20,093 nucleotides of DNA from Microbacteriaceae bacterium (GCA_947452355.1 CANGCU010000004.1:1-20093), one strand, 5' to 3'; shown: positions 1-8,015, counted from the first letter of the stretch. Made by a program: numbers and translations. Notes: generated by a model from the sequence alone, not told the origin.

Positions 1-137
1 CGAGCGGGATTTAACGGGTGATCACCGAACCATAATTCGGCCTCGGGTTGACCCGACGGCGTGGTTCCGAGGAAGTTCGCAATGGCGGTCGTTGACCCCC
101 ACGAATAGTCGCGCGGAGTATTGACAATTTCAAACAC
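1..137 (-). CDS. manA: Mannose-6-phosphate isomerase, N-terminal part (cut by window edge)
   Basis: Only the first 45 codons lie in the window; the gene runs off the left edge. The enzyme interconverts mannose 6-phosphate and fructose 6-phosphate in the cytosol, feeding GDP-mannose synthesis. The reading from the GTG at 137-135 begins MFEIVNTPRDYSWGS and continues with TAIANFLG and PEAELWFGDHP. This is the typical type I PMI N-terminus (the Y-x-W-G-S motif, then an AELW-x-G-x-HP motif that contributes metal-binding residues). A Shine-Dalgarno GGAGG lies at 149-145, seven bases before the GTG, which fixes the start. It is divergent from the O-antigen ligase-like gene, with only 37 bases between starts. 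Fusions or C-terminal changes cannot be judged. The family assignment is strong for such a short piece because two family motifs are in the right order and spacing. Confidence 0.88.
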   Translation of the reverse strand, partial: MFEIVNTPRDYSWGSTTAIANFLGTTPSGQPEAELWFGDHPLNPA

Positions 138-158
138 TGTGACACCTCCACGTCGCTC

Positions 159-169
159 ACTAGGCTAGT
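159..169. promoter_or_regulatory. Palindromic shared -10 region between manA and the ligase gene
   Basis: ACTAG-G-CTAGT is a perfect 11-bp palindrome around a central G. On the plus strand it gives TAGGCT (161-166), 8 bases before the GTG at 175. On the minus strand it gives TAGCCT (167-162), whose expected start near 155 leaves a short leader carrying the manA Shine-Dalgarno. A GTGACA hexamer at 139-144, 16 bases upstream of the plus -10, is a good -35 candidate (5 of 6 matches to TTGACA) and overlaps the manA ribosome-binding region. Reading: one DNA element directs both genes. This is inferred from position only. Confidence 0.6.
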
Positions 170-174
170 CTCTC

Positions 175-1425
175 GTGCCCGCAATTCTTGGAAGCAAGAC
201 CGTCATGGTCATGATTTTGACCGTCCTGTTTGCGGGCGACCTCGTTCGATATTCGCTCTCGGTGCCCGTGTGGGCGGTCATCGTCCTCGCAGGAACGGCG
301 TGGGCTATTGCGGTCCTGTGGACGAACCACGTCAGTTGGCGTCAGCTCCCCGTTCCGCTCGTCGCTGTGCTGGCCTGGTGGGTGGTGTCGCCCTTGTGGT
401 CGCCGTACGCTGCAAGTTCCGCGCTGATGCTCATCCCCGCAATCATCACGGTTCTTATTGGCTGGGCTCTCGTCACCGCAGCACCGATTGACGAGCTGGT
501 GCGTCGCATCGCACTCACACTCAGAATGGTGCTCGCTGGCTCGGTGGTGTTCGAGATTGCTGTTGCCTTGTATGGACACCCCGTTTATCCCGTGGGAACC
601 GACGTGACCGCCAGCACCCCCATCGAGGTCGCGTGGAGCCGGGCGCTGTTCTTCACTCCCGGTGCGCGAATTCAAGGTTTAGTCGGTAACGCCAACATCC
701 TCGGAATGCTGGCTCTCGTCCTTGGCATCATTGCGGTGTGGCGACTGTACGTTGCCCGAAACTGGCGAAATGTTTCCGCTATTGACATTGCGCTTTCGAT
801 TGCACTCGTCAGCCGAACAAACTCGGCTACGGTAACCGTCGCAATTCTGGGGATCGGTGTCGTGGTCGCCATCACGGCACTCGCTCGTCAATCCGGACTG
901 TGGTGGCGGATTGGGACCTGGGGATCCGTTCTCGTCGTCCTGAGTGGGATGGCCCTCACCGTCGCTCGGTGGTCGGACGTGTCCGCACTTCTCGGCAAGT
1001 CGCCCGACTTGACGCATCGATTTGATATTTGGGCTGCCGTCGTCACCCGAATCGCCGATCAACCCGTCATTGGTCACGGATTTGTCGGGTGGTGGCCGAG
1101 CTGGGACCCCTGGTTCGAAATCCATTCCATTGACGGCGTCCCGATGCTGGAGGCACACAACGTCTGGCTCGACCTCACGATGCAGACCGGAATCATCGGC
1201 ACGATCGGGTTCGCGATCACTCTTGGTTACTTACTGTGGTTTCTCGGGCGAGAGTTCTATCGGTCGCCACGATCGGATGCCACCGTCCCGTTTGTGTTGC
1301 TCGTCGCGTTGACGATTCAAAGTCTGACCGAAAGCAGAATTCTTATCGAATGGGGACTCGCGGTCGTGGTGATTTGTGCGCTCGAGGTCACACGAATTCG
1401 GACACGCTCTATTTCGCGGCGGTGA
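175..1425 (+). CDS. O-antigen ligase / polymerase-like membrane protein
   Basis: A 416-residue, very hydrophobic protein with about ten membrane-spanning segments. The pattern fits the O-antigen ligase/Wzy superfamily (PF04932-like): RIQGLVGNANILG at about 165-177, an SRTNSAT segment at 213-219, then an extracytoplasmic loop with a GKSPDLT-x-RFDIW motif at 274-286 and AHNVWLDL at 327-334, followed by GIIGTIGF. In this family the protein joins or polymerises lipid-linked glycans outside the membrane, and the His of the AHN motif is a likely functional residue. The GTG at 175 is chosen because TAGGCT lies 8 bases upstream and no Shine-Dalgarno is present, so the mRNA is probably leaderless. The last 17 bases overlap the 3' end of the convergent LGFP gene. 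Ligase and polymerase cannot be told apart by sequence; the rhamnose-gene context suggests a cell-wall polysaccharide. Confidence 0.78.
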   Translation: MPAILGSKTVMVMILTVLFAGDLVRYSLSVPVWAVIVLAGTAWAIAVLWTNHVSWRQLPVPLVAVLAWWVVSPLWSPYAASSALMLIPAIITVLIGWALVTAAPIDELVRRIALTLRMVLAGSVVFEIAVALYGHPVYPVGTDVTASTPIEVAWSRALFFTPGARIQGLVGNANILGMLALVLGIIAVWRLYVARNWRNVSAIDIALSIALVSRTNSATVTVAILGIGVVVAITALARQSGLWWRIGTWGSVLVVLSGMALTVARWSDVSALLGKSPDLTHRFDIWAAVVTRIADQPVIGHGFVGWWPSWDPWFEIHSIDGVPMLEAHNVWLDLTMQTGIIGTIGFAITLGYLLWFLGREFYRSPRSDATVPFVLLVALTIQSLTESRILIEWGLAVVVICALEVTRIRTRSISRR

Positions 1426-3337
1426 TGGACCCACGCTGGAAGGACTGTGACCATCGTGATGACGACGACTTCGCCTTGCCATCCGGCCAACCGTGAATAC
1501 CCCTCGCGCCGTTGCGAGCACGGTACTGATTCCAGACCGCGTTGGGCAATGCAAACGCACCAGCGCTGCCTCGGATAATCACCCCACCGGTGAACGCTTG
1601 TTTGGAACCATCGAAACCGTCTTTGCCCGCGTAGGCGGTAACCTCGCCTGTCGGGTTACCGAGATATCCCGCCAAACCTCCGGCATCTCGTAGCGCCTTC
1701 AAGGTGTTCGTCGGGATGAGAATTCCCCTCGCGGTTCCGACCTTGACCACGCGGCCCGCGGAATACAGCTGCGATACTGTTCCACCGTTTCGATCGGGTT
1801 CGGCGAGTGGCCAACCGACCGTGGTGACTCCGCCCACGTCGGCGAGCGCCGCGGCGAGCGTGTCGGCGACCAAATAAGCGGTCCCGTTCTTTTCGTACAC
1901 CGTTCCGTTTTCGAATTCTTGGATGCGGCCACTGCCGAAAGAACCGAAGGTTCGCGTTTCGGCGTCACTGAGCGGCAATCCCCACGGGCTGTTGATTCCG
2001 CCGTTTGCTTGCAGGTACTCGGCAATCGCGCCGTCGAGAACCCGGAATGCCCCCGTCGGGTCGGAAATGACGTATCCACCTTGGAAGTTTTGAGCGCAGA
2101 CGCCACTGTGGCAGGACGCATCACTGGTTGGCCATCCGAGTGACCCTGCGGGTCCACCGGCGACGCTGTAATACGTCGACACGTCGTTCAGGACGACAAA
2201 CGTCGCGCCGTCCGGGTTCCGATAGACATAACCGTTTTCAAACTTTTGTCGTGCACCGTTTCCGTTGGAACCACCGTCTACGTTCTCAGCACTTCGATTG
2301 ATGGGGCCGAGGATCCCATCCACAGCGCCTGCAGATTTATATGCGGCGGCGATCGCTCCCGTCGCATATTTAGTTCCCGCGATGATGTCCCACGTAGCGA
2401 TTGCGCTGTCGTATTCGGCATAACACGTGTTGGCGGTCGATGTGCAACTCGAATCGTCGACGAGTGCACCCCAGGAATCCGTCACACTGTTATCGAGATC
2501 AGCGACGTCGGACGAAAGGTTTGCGGCCGCGTTGAACCAGTACTGGTAGTACTCCCAGAAATTACTGTTTCCGTAACTCGAGCAGCTGTTTCCCGATCCT
2601 CCAAGATTCGCGAGCGCCGCATCGTTGGGGGTATACGGCGTGTAAATATAGAGAGCGTGGGTCCCGAGGCTCTTTATTTTGAAGCTTCGCGTGCCACAAT
2701 CCGCGTTCGGGTGGTACAAGACTGCCGACTTTTGCCCAACGGGTTTCGAGTTATAAAAACTACTGGTGGGTTTGGTGTACCGAACGAGTTGTGATCCAGC
2801 GGAATACACCTGATTGTAAAAACCAAAATATTTCGCCGAACACGGTGCGGTGTCTGGGCAGGCGTAACCCATGGCAATTTTCAGTTTGTCGGTGGTGGGG
2901 TTCGAGTTCGTGATGAGCCCCTGCTCTTTCTGGAGGGTGACGAGAAGTACCTTCGCGCTGATGTGGCAGGCCTTTTGCACCTTGAAGATAATCTCGGCGG
3001 CTGTTTCGTTGTCAGCACCTTGGTATCGATCGCAGAGTGGGTCGGCACCGTTCCCAAGTACGGACGTCGCTTCACGAGTGAATGTGTCTTGGGTAAACAC
3101 CGACAAACACTTATTGAGATCACCGCAATGTGGAACTTTCTTGGACAGAAATGCCTGGATTTCGTCAACGGACAAGGCGCTGTCGTCGAAAAACTGAGTG
3201 TCGGTAATGATGTTGCCCGGCTCAAAATCGTCACCGGAGAGCGTGAGTGCCTGAGCGGAAACGGGCACGACAAGTGCCGCGACGACCGTTACGGTCGCAA
3301 CAATCACTGCGCTCATACGTTTCCACAATGCGGGCAC
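1409..3337 (-). CDS. Secreted LGFP-repeat protein with Cys-rich N-terminal domain
   Basis: 642 residues. A signal peptide is clear: basic MPALWKR, a hydrophobic core, and an AQA cleavage motif at 28-30. Residues about 40-270 form a Cys-rich domain (C71, C77, C102, C124, C160, C166, C214, C252) with a KEQG segment around E138 and a long Tyr/Asn-rich part. Similar N-termini occur in actinobacterial exoproteins often labelled hemagglutinin. From about 335 to the end there are roughly six LGFP-type units of 50-60 residues, each with an F-x-x-G core (KFENG, NFQGG, EFENG, LYSAG, AFTGG, SFQRG) and G-W-P/G-x-P turns. LGFP repeats are thought to mediate cell-wall association. Two more close Cys pairs (298/305, 409/414) suggest disulfides. 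The GTG start has a GGGGG Shine-Dalgarno at 3350-3346. Lytic or adhesive function is unproven. It sits tail-to-tail with the ligase-like gene. Confidence 0.8.
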   Translation of the reverse strand: MPALWKRMSAVIVATVTVVAALVVPVSAQALTLSGDDFEPGNIITDTQFFDDSALSVDEIQAFLSKKVPHCGDLNKCLSVFTQDTFTREATSVLGNGADPLCDRYQGADNETAAEIIFKVQKACHISAKVLLVTLQKEQGLITNSNPTTDKLKIAMGYACPDTAPCSAKYFGFYNQVYSAGSQLVRYTKPTSSFYNSKPVGQKSAVLYHPNADCGTRSFKIKSLGTHALYIYTPYTPNDAALANLGGSGNSCSSYGNSNFWEYYQYWFNAAANLSSDVADLDNSVTDSWGALVDDSSCTSTANTCYAEYDSAIATWDIIAGTKYATGAIAAAYKSAGAVDGILGPINRSAENVDGGSNGNGARQKFENGYVYRNPDGATFVVLNDVSTYYSVAGGPAGSLGWPTSDASCHSGVCAQNFQGGYVISDPTGAFRVLDGAIAEYLQANGGINSPWGLPLSDAETRTFGSFGSGRIQEFENGTVYEKNGTAYLVADTLAAALADVGGVTTVGWPLAEPDRNGGTVSQLYSAGRVVKVGTARGILIPTNTLKALRDAGGLAGYLGNPTGEVTAYAGKDGFDGSKQAFTGGVIIRGSAGAFALPNAVWNQYRARNGARGIHGWPDGKAKSSSSRWSQSFQRGSITAAK

Positions 3338-3350
3338 GCCTCAAACCCCC

Positions 3351-3375
3351 TTACAAAGGTGTAATTCAAGTGTAA
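3351..3375. promoter_or_regulatory. Inverted and direct repeat upstream of the LGFP gene (possible operator)
   Basis: TTACA-AAGG-TGTAA is an inverted repeat at 3351-3364. A third TGTAA at 3371-3375 repeats the right arm 11 bases later, about one helical turn. It lies just upstream of the Shine-Dalgarno of the LGFP gene (start 3337, minus strand) and would fall around its transcription start. It could bind a regulator or simply be AT-rich promoter sequence: TACACT (3374-3369) on the minus strand would serve as a -10. This is the longest intergenic gap in the window (3338-3448). Confidence 0.3.
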
Positions 3376-3435
3376 AGGAGTGGTTGAAGTTCCGTCGGGA
3401 AGCGGCGAAACCTTCGACGAAATTTGGCAGTTGGC

Positions 3436-3448
3436 TAGCATGGAGTCC
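3436..3448 (+). promoter_or_regulatory. -10 box for leaderless GT2 gene
   Basis: TAGCAT (3436-3441) stands seven bases before the GTG at 3449. A possible but weak -35 (TCGACG at 3414-3419, 16 bases upstream) is present. The spacing matches the other leaderless starts in the window and decides against the longer frame opening at 3380. Confidence 0.5.
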
Positions 3449-4309
3449 GTGAGCGCATCAACGAACTCCCATCGCGTCGGGATAGTGACCGTTTCGTTCC
3501 GGTCTCGCGACGCGATTCTCGAGCTCCTTGCCTCAATCCCCGGGGCTGCGACCTGCCCCGTGGAAGTGATCGTCGTTGATAACGTGCCCGGTGGCGATGC
3601 TGAGCTGGCCGCATCACTTGAGGGGACCACCGCGCGAATCGTGTCGCGTCCGGATAATCCCGGTTATGGGGGTGGTGTCAATGCGGGCGTTGCCGCTCTG
3701 CGGGCCGACACCAATTGGGTTTTCGTCGTCAACCCCGATGTGACGCTCGATGCCGGCGTAGTGGATGAACTGATCCGCGTCGGGTTGACCGACCCCGCCA
3801 TTGGATCTCTCGGTCCGCGTATTCGCGACACCGACGGCGAGATTTACCCCTCGGCCCGCGCGATTCCGTCGCTCCGACTCGGAGTTGGGCACGCACTGTT
3901 GGGAGACCTTGCGCCGACAAACCCGTGGACGCGACGGTACCACCAGTTCTCGGACTATGACACGCAACGTGATGCGGGTTGGCTGAGCGGCGCATGTGTG
4001 CTGATTCGTCGTGAGGCGTTCGATTCGATTGGCGGCTTTGACGACGACTTCTTCATGTACTTCGAGGATGTCGACCTCGGTTATCGACTAGCGCGCAACG
4101 GTTGGCGAAACGTTTTCGTGCCGTCGGCGACGGTCGAGCACGAGGGCGGACACTCGACGCGTAACCACTCCACCGCCATGATTCAGGCTCACCACGCCAG
4201 CGCGCGTCGGTGGATCGGAAAACGTTATTCGGGCCTGGCGTGGTTGCCGGTGCGTGTCGTTGTTGTCGCCGGACTTCGCTTGCGTCAAGTTCTCGTGTCT
4301 CGGCGTTAG
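3449..4309 (+). CDS. GT2 glycosyltransferase, WbbL-type rhamnosyltransferase-like
   Basis: A 286-residue cytosolic or membrane-associated GT-A glycosyltransferase. Visible motifs: [13 protein letters not shown] near the N-terminus, [11 protein letters not shown] at 70-80 (typical of rhamnosyltransferases), NPDV at 95-98 in the metal-binding DxD position, SGACVLIRR at 170-178, and [13 protein letters not shown] around 182-193 with the E-D catalytic region. The resemblance is to mycobacterial WbbL, which adds rhamnose from dTDP-rhamnose to GlcNAc-PP-polyprenol. The adjacent rml genes support rhamnose transfer, but the acceptor is inference. The reading frame opens at 3380, but TAGCAT lies seven bases before the in-frame GTG at 3449, and the protein from there starts just before the first beta strand as the family does. 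An ATG at 3440 (three codons earlier) is the alternative. Its stop interlocks with that of rmlA. Confidence 0.85.
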   Translation: MSASTNSHRVGIVTVSFRSRDAILELLASIPGAATCPVEVIVVDNVPGGDAELAASLEGTTARIVSRPDNPGYGGGVNAGVAALRADTNWVFVVNPDVTLDAGVVDELIRVGLTDPAIGSLGPRIRDTDGEIYPSARAIPSLRLGVGHALLGDLAPTNPWTRRYHQFSDYDTQRDAGWLSGACVLIRREAFDSIGGFDDDFFMYFEDVDLGYRLARNGWRNVFVPSATVEHEGGHSTRNHSTAMIQAHHASARRWIGKRYSGLAWLPVRVVVVAGLRLRQVLVSRR

Positions 4310-5169
4310 CCACCAAGTAGACCCAACAGGTATGAGCCGTAGCCGCTCTTCTCCAGCGGCGCAGCGATAGTGGCCAGCTGGTCGGAGCTAATCCAACCCT
4401 GACGCCACGCGATTTCCTCGGGGCACGCAATCTTTGCGCCGGTCCGGCGCTCGACGGCGCGCACGTATTCCGACGCGTCCATCATCGAATCAACCGTTCC
4501 GGTGTCAAACCACATCGTTCCCGCGTCGAGGACACTGACACGGAGTCGGCTCTCGCGCATGTAGTGCTCACTCACCGAGGTAATTTCGAGTTCACCACGA
4601 GCGCTCGGGGTGATTCCTTTGGCGACCTCGACCACGTCCGACCCGTAAAAGTAGACGCCGGGGATTGCAAATCGAGATTTGGGCACCGTTGGCTTTTCTT
4701 CAATCGAGAGGGCCGTCCCGTTTTCGTCGAACTCGATGACGCCGTAGCGCTCAGGATCGGTCACGGGATAGGCGAAGATGTGCCCGCCCTCGAAGTTTGT
4801 GATGTCGGGGAGGGCGTTTTCGAAACCCGAGCCATGGAAGATGTTGTCGCCGAGCGCGAGAGCGACGGAGTCTCCGGCGGTGAAGGTCTCGCCAATGATG
4901 AAGGCCTGCGCGAGTCCGTCCGGGCTGGGCTGCACGGCAAATTCAATTCGCATTCCCCACGCCGAGCCATCTCCCAACAGTGCGCGAAAAAGTTCGGCGT
5001 GTTCCGGAGCCGTGATGATGAGGACATCACGGATTCCCGCGGTCATCAGCGTCGACAACGGGTAGTACACCATCGGCTTGTCGTAAATCGGAATCAGTTG
5101 CTTCGAATTACCCAGTGTGATGGGCCACAGTCGAGAGCCCGTCCCGCCCGCAAGAATGATGCCTTTCAT
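4306..5169 (-). CDS. rmlA: Glucose-1-phosphate thymidylyltransferase
   Basis: 287 residues, the normal RmlA length. It makes dTDP-glucose from dTTP and glucose 1-phosphate, the first step of dTDP-L-rhamnose synthesis. The N-terminus has the nucleotidyltransferase signature GGTGSRLWP (8-16) followed by [18 protein letters not shown], which is diagnostic for RmlA. Further motifs are [24 protein letters not shown] and WFDTGT, and the C-terminal end with [16 protein letters not shown] is also typical. The ATG at 5169 shares one base with the rmlC stop (TGATG), and a GGAGGG sits inside the end of rmlC, so the two are translationally coupled. Downstream, its TAA lies within the same four bases as the TAG of the convergent GT2 gene. 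Assignment is firm. Confidence 0.97.
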   Translation of the reverse strand: MKGIILAGGTGSRLWPITLGNSKQLIPIYDKPMVYYPLSTLMTAGIRDVLIITAPEHAELFRALLGDGSAWGMRIEFAVQPSPDGLAQAFIIGETFTAGDSVALALGDNIFHGSGFENALPDITNFEGGHIFAYPVTDPERYGVIEFDENGTALSIEEKPTVPKSRFAIPGVYFYGSDVVEVAKGITPSARGELEITSVSEHYMRESRLRVSVLDAGTMWFDTGTVDSMMDASEYVRAVERRTGAKIACPEEIAWRQGWISSDQLATIAAPLEKSGYGSYLLGLLGG

Positions 5170-5738
5170 CAGCCCTCCCAGATCGGCAGCGTTCCCGCCG
5201 CGAGTAAGGTCGCGAGGCTGGGAGCCTCCGCGTCTTTATCGGAAAATATCAATTCGAGATTGTCGGGAAACTCCAGGCCGATTTCGGGGTCCATCGGATT
5301 AATTCCGTGTTCACGGTCGGGACGATAGATGTCCGTGACAAGGTACGACACCGCGGTCCCTTCCTCTAGCGCGACAAACGCGTGCCCAAGGCCGGGCTCG
5401 TGCAGGATCGCGTCGTGCGTACTGCTGTCGAGAACTACACTCTCCCACTGGCCAAAGGTTGGCGAACCGACGCGAATGTCGACGACAAAATCAATAATGG
5501 ATCCGGTCATGGGCGTGACGTATTTTGCTTGACCGGGAGGAACATCGGCGAAATGAATTCCGCGAACGACGCCACGGGACGACCGCGAAATATTTGATTG
5601 AACGGGGACGAACGTGAAGCCCGTTGCCTCTTCGATCTGGTCGGTACGGAACCATTCGGCAAACGAACCACGAGCGTCACTGAAGATCGTCGGGTTGATG
5701 CGCCACGCGCCGGCGATGCTCAATGGTTTAATGTCCAC
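5169..5738 (-). CDS. rmlC: dTDP-4-dehydrorhamnose 3,5-epimerase
   Basis: 189 residues, a cupin-fold epimerase acting on dTDP-4-keto-6-deoxyglucose, third step of dTDP-rhamnose synthesis. Visible: [10 protein letters not shown] at 21-30, [17 protein letters not shown] at 47-63 with the catalytic His62, K72 in the QAKYV segment, DFVVDIR at 83-89, LGHAFVAL at 117-124 and Tyr132 in AVSYLVTD (the acid position in the family). The GTG at 5738 is preceded seven bases upstream by TACGAT with no Shine-Dalgarno, so it is probably leaderless. It is first in the rmlC-rmlA pair and divergent from the GT4 gene starting at 5770. Some annotations might call it a generic dTDP-sugar epimerase, but the rmlA, rmlB and rmlD neighbours make RmlC clear. 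Confidence 0.95.
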   Translation of the reverse strand: MDIKPLSIAGAWRINPTIFSDARGSFAEWFRTDQIEEATGFTFVPVQSNISRSSRGVVRGIHFADVPPGQAKYVTPMTGSIIDFVVDIRVGSPTFGQWESVVLDSSTHDAILHEPGLGHAFVALEEGTAVSYLVTDIYRPDREHGINPMDPEIGLEFPDNLELIFSDKDAEAPSLATLLAAGTLPIWEG

Positions 5739-5751
5739 GTAAGCAATCGTA
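5739..5751 (-). promoter_or_regulatory. -10 box for leaderless rmlC
   Basis: On the minus strand TACGAT (5751-5746) is followed by seven bases and the rmlC GTG. No convincing -35 is seen. The gap to the divergent GT4 gene is only 31 bases, so any promoter for that gene must overlap this one. Confidence 0.45.
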
Positions 5752-5769
5752 GCGAGGGGCGGGTGGCCG

Positions 5770-6876
5770 ATGGACAGCGCGACGGTTGTGCTCGATCAAG
5801 TTATCGCCCCCGTCCCCGGCGGAATCGGCCGCTACGCCCTCAACCTGGTCAGAGCGTTGTCGTCACGAGACGATGCACCGACGCGCTTGCTGGGATATGT
5901 TCCGAGGGTTCCTCGCGAGACGATTCGCTACCTCGAGGGTCTCATTCCGTTGTTGGACGGCGTCGAGCAATCACCGTTCCCCCGACCTGTCCTCGCGCGG
6001 GCATGGGAAAAAGGCATCGCCGTTCCCAAGAGAAGCCTCAGCTATTCGCCGAGCCTGTTCGCACCGCTCTCCACCTATGGACGTCACATCGTCACGATTC
6101 ACGACACGGTTCCGTGGACACACCCCGAAACACTCACCGAACATGGTGCAGCGTGGCATCGAGCCATGGGTGAACGAGCCGCGCGCTTCGCCGACATCAT
6201 TGTGGTCCCAACCGAAGCGGTTGCCGATGCGCTGTCGTCGGTCTTAGCGCTCGGCGCCCGAGTTCGCGTAATCGGCGGTGCACCCTCGCTGGATCTAGTC
6301 GTTCCAGTGGATTCGGGACTCCGTCGGCTCGCGCTCAATGTCCCAAACCACTACATCGCATTCGTCGGGACACTAGAACCACGAAAAGGACTTGAGCAAC
6401 TGTTGACCGCTCTCGCGTCGATTCCCGATCTACCACTCGTCATCATCGGCCCAACAGGGTGGGGCGGGGTCACAGTCGAGGAACTGGTTCAGCGAACCGG
6501 CATCGACCCCGATCGCGTTCACGCGCTCGGTCGACTCAATGACGCCGACCTCGCTTCCGTACTGTCCGCCTCACGCGCGCTCGTTGTCCCGTCGATCGAT
6601 GAAGGATTTGGCCTGCCGGTTCTCGAAGCAATGTCCCTTGGTGTTCCCGTCATTCATTCGACGGCAGCGGCGCTGGTCGAAGTTGCCGGTGCATCCGGAC
6701 TCGCCGTGGACGTTCACCGGGTCAACGGAACAATCGACCTGGCCGAGGCCCTGACGGGATTATCCGACGAGAAACTCGTTCGTGATCTGGCCTCTCGGGG
6801 CAGGGCGCGCGCCGCCGAGTTTTCGTGGGATGACAGCGCCGCACGGCTCGCTCGGGTGTTCCACGAATTGGCCTAA
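5770..6876 (+). CDS. GT4-family glycosyltransferase (first of two)
   Basis: 368 residues with the two-domain GT-B layout. The N-domain shows GGIGRY at 17-22 (the glycine-rich loop), YSPSLFAPL near 92-100 and VTIHDTVPWTHPE at 108-120. The C-domain opens with FVGTLEPRKGL at 198-208 and has IGPTGWGG and the nucleotide-sugar-binding motif EGFGLPVLEAM at 278-288. This is the mannosyltransferase/rhamnosyltransferase-like group of GT4 that uses an NDP-sugar; donor and acceptor cannot be told from sequence. Nearby manA and rml genes make mannose or rhamnose likely. The ATG at 5770 is used; GAGGGGCGGG upstream (5754-5763) is only a loose ribosome-binding site, and I see no clean -10. It lies tail-to-tail with a related GT4 gene, with stops interlocked at 6873-6876. 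Confidence 0.85.
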   Translation: MDSATVVLDQVIAPVPGGIGRYALNLVRALSSRDDAPTRLLGYVPRVPRETIRYLEGLIPLLDGVEQSPFPRPVLARAWEKGIAVPKRSLSYSPSLFAPLSTYGRHIVTIHDTVPWTHPETLTEHGAAWHRAMGERAARFADIIVVPTEAVADALSSVLALGARVRVIGGAPSLDLVVPVDSGLRRLALNVPNHYIAFVGTLEPRKGLEQLLTALASIPDLPLVIIGPTGWGGVTVEELVQRTGIDPDRVHALGRLNDADLASVLSASRALVVPSIDEGFGLPVLEAMSLGVPVIHSTAAALVEVAGASGLAVDVHRVNGTIDLAEALTGLSDEKLVRDLASRGRARAAEFSWDDSAARLARVFHELA

Positions 6877-7994
6877 ACGAGCCCGACGGCTCGGTGTGCG
6901 TCGAGACACGCAGACCATGTGAACGATGCAGCGCGAATGAGTGCGGCCTCAGACAGGGTGCGTCGTCGAGCGGGGTCGGCCAACAGTTCCGAGAGCGCCG
7001 AGCCAATTGCCATCGAGTTCGTGTCGGTGTACGCAACCGCGTCACCGCCGACTTCCGGCAACGATAGGGATCGAGTCGTCAACACCGCGGCTCCGCAGGA
7101 CATTGCTTCCAAGACGGGCAATCCGAAGCCTTCACCTTCACTCGGATACGCGACAATTTCCGCACCACCCAGAAATGTCGAGAGCTGGTCGATTGGCACA
7201 TACCCGAGGTGTCGCACGTCACATCCGCTACGGACAGCACGTTCGATTGCGCCCGTTACCGCATTGTCCCAGCCAGTGGCTCCGGCGAGGAGGAGGCTCG
7301 GTCGAGGGTAAAGCTCGCTCGCTGCGTGGCAAAAGCCCTCGATCAGCGGGACGACATTTTTGCGCGGCTCGATTGTGCCGAGGAATGCCACCCACGACTC
7401 GACACCGACGTTCGTTTTGAATTGCGCGACAGCGGCGTCGCTTGGCGGACGAAAAATTTCGCGATCGACTCCGTGCGGTGCAACGGCGATGTGTCGTGAA
7501 TCCGCATGTGCCACGCGCTCATATTCACGTCCTGTCGCCGCCGATGGCACGATGACGTCGAGCCGCATCCGGGCGGAAGCAACAATCCACCGCGCGAAAA
7601 AGAACCGTTTGAGTGCCGAATGGCGATCGGGGTGGGACCAGAACGTGAGGTCATGAACTGTCACGACTCGACGTCGGGAGGTCATCAGGGGGAATGTGTA
7701 GTGCGGAGAATGAATTACCGTCGCACCGAGTCTGCGTGCGAGTAGAGGTAAACCGATTTGCTCCCACACAAAGCGCATCGGCGTGATGCTGACGATCTGA
7801 GGGGCAACGACGAGATCACAATTCATCGCCGCGAAAACGGACTCGTCACGTTGTTGACACACGACGACAAGGGGAATACCGGCAAAGACCGACTCGCGCG
7901 CCAGTTCCTCGACGTATCGACCGACCCCTCCGCGCTGAGCGCTAATAGCGGTCGCGTCTAACAGAACTAGCCGTTCAGCTGACGCTTTCTTCAC
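6873..7994 (-). CDS. GT4-family glycosyltransferase (second of two)
   Basis: 373 residues, GT-B fold, with the same motif order as its convergent neighbour: GGVGRY at 22-27, IHSPHYTFPL near 94-103, VTVHDLTFWSHPD at 111-123, FLGTIEPRKN at 204-213, AGATGWDN, then EGEGFGLPVLEAM at 276-288 holding the E-x7-E pair. This is typical of alpha-mannosyl/rhamnosyltransferases of cell-wall polysaccharide clusters; the exact sugar is unknown. The GTG at 7994 lies six bases after TAGGCT (8006-8001, minus strand) and has no Shine-Dalgarno, so the message is probably leaderless. It is divergent from rmlB. The shared motifs and inverted placement suggest the two GT4 genes may be ancient paralogues, though their overall identity looks modest. 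Confidence 0.86.
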   Translation of the reverse strand: MKKASAERLVLLDATAISAQRGGVGRYVEELARESVFAGIPLVVVCQQRDESVFAAMNCDLVVAPQIVSITPMRFVWEQIGLPLLARRLGATVIHSPHYTFPLMTSRRRVVTVHDLTFWSHPDRHSALKRFFFARWIVASARMRLDVIVPSAATGREYERVAHADSRHIAVAPHGVDREIFRPPSDAAVAQFKTNVGVESWVAFLGTIEPRKNVVPLIEGFCHAASELYPRPSLLLAGATGWDNAVTGAIERAVRSGCDVRHLGYVPIDQLSTFLGGAEIVAYPSEGEGFGLPVLEAMSCGAAVLTTRSLSLPEVGGDAVAYTDTNSMAIGSALSELLADPARRRTLSEAALIRAASFTWSACLDAHRAVGLV

Positions 7995-8006
7995 CCGCTC
8001 AGCCTA
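7995..8006 (-). promoter_or_regulatory. -10 box for leaderless second GT4 gene
   Basis: TAGGCT (8006-8001 on the minus strand) plus six bases precedes the GTG at 7994. No strong -35 is visible; TTCTTC 16 bases upstream is weak. Confidence 0.55.
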
Positions 8007-8015
8007 TTGCCGCAC

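Noticed and set aside
3380..3448. Upstream extension of the GT2 reading frame (23 extra codons from 3380)
   Set aside because: The extension has no family similarity, and the -10 box TAGCAT at 3436-3441 would lie inside it; GTG 3449 is a better start.
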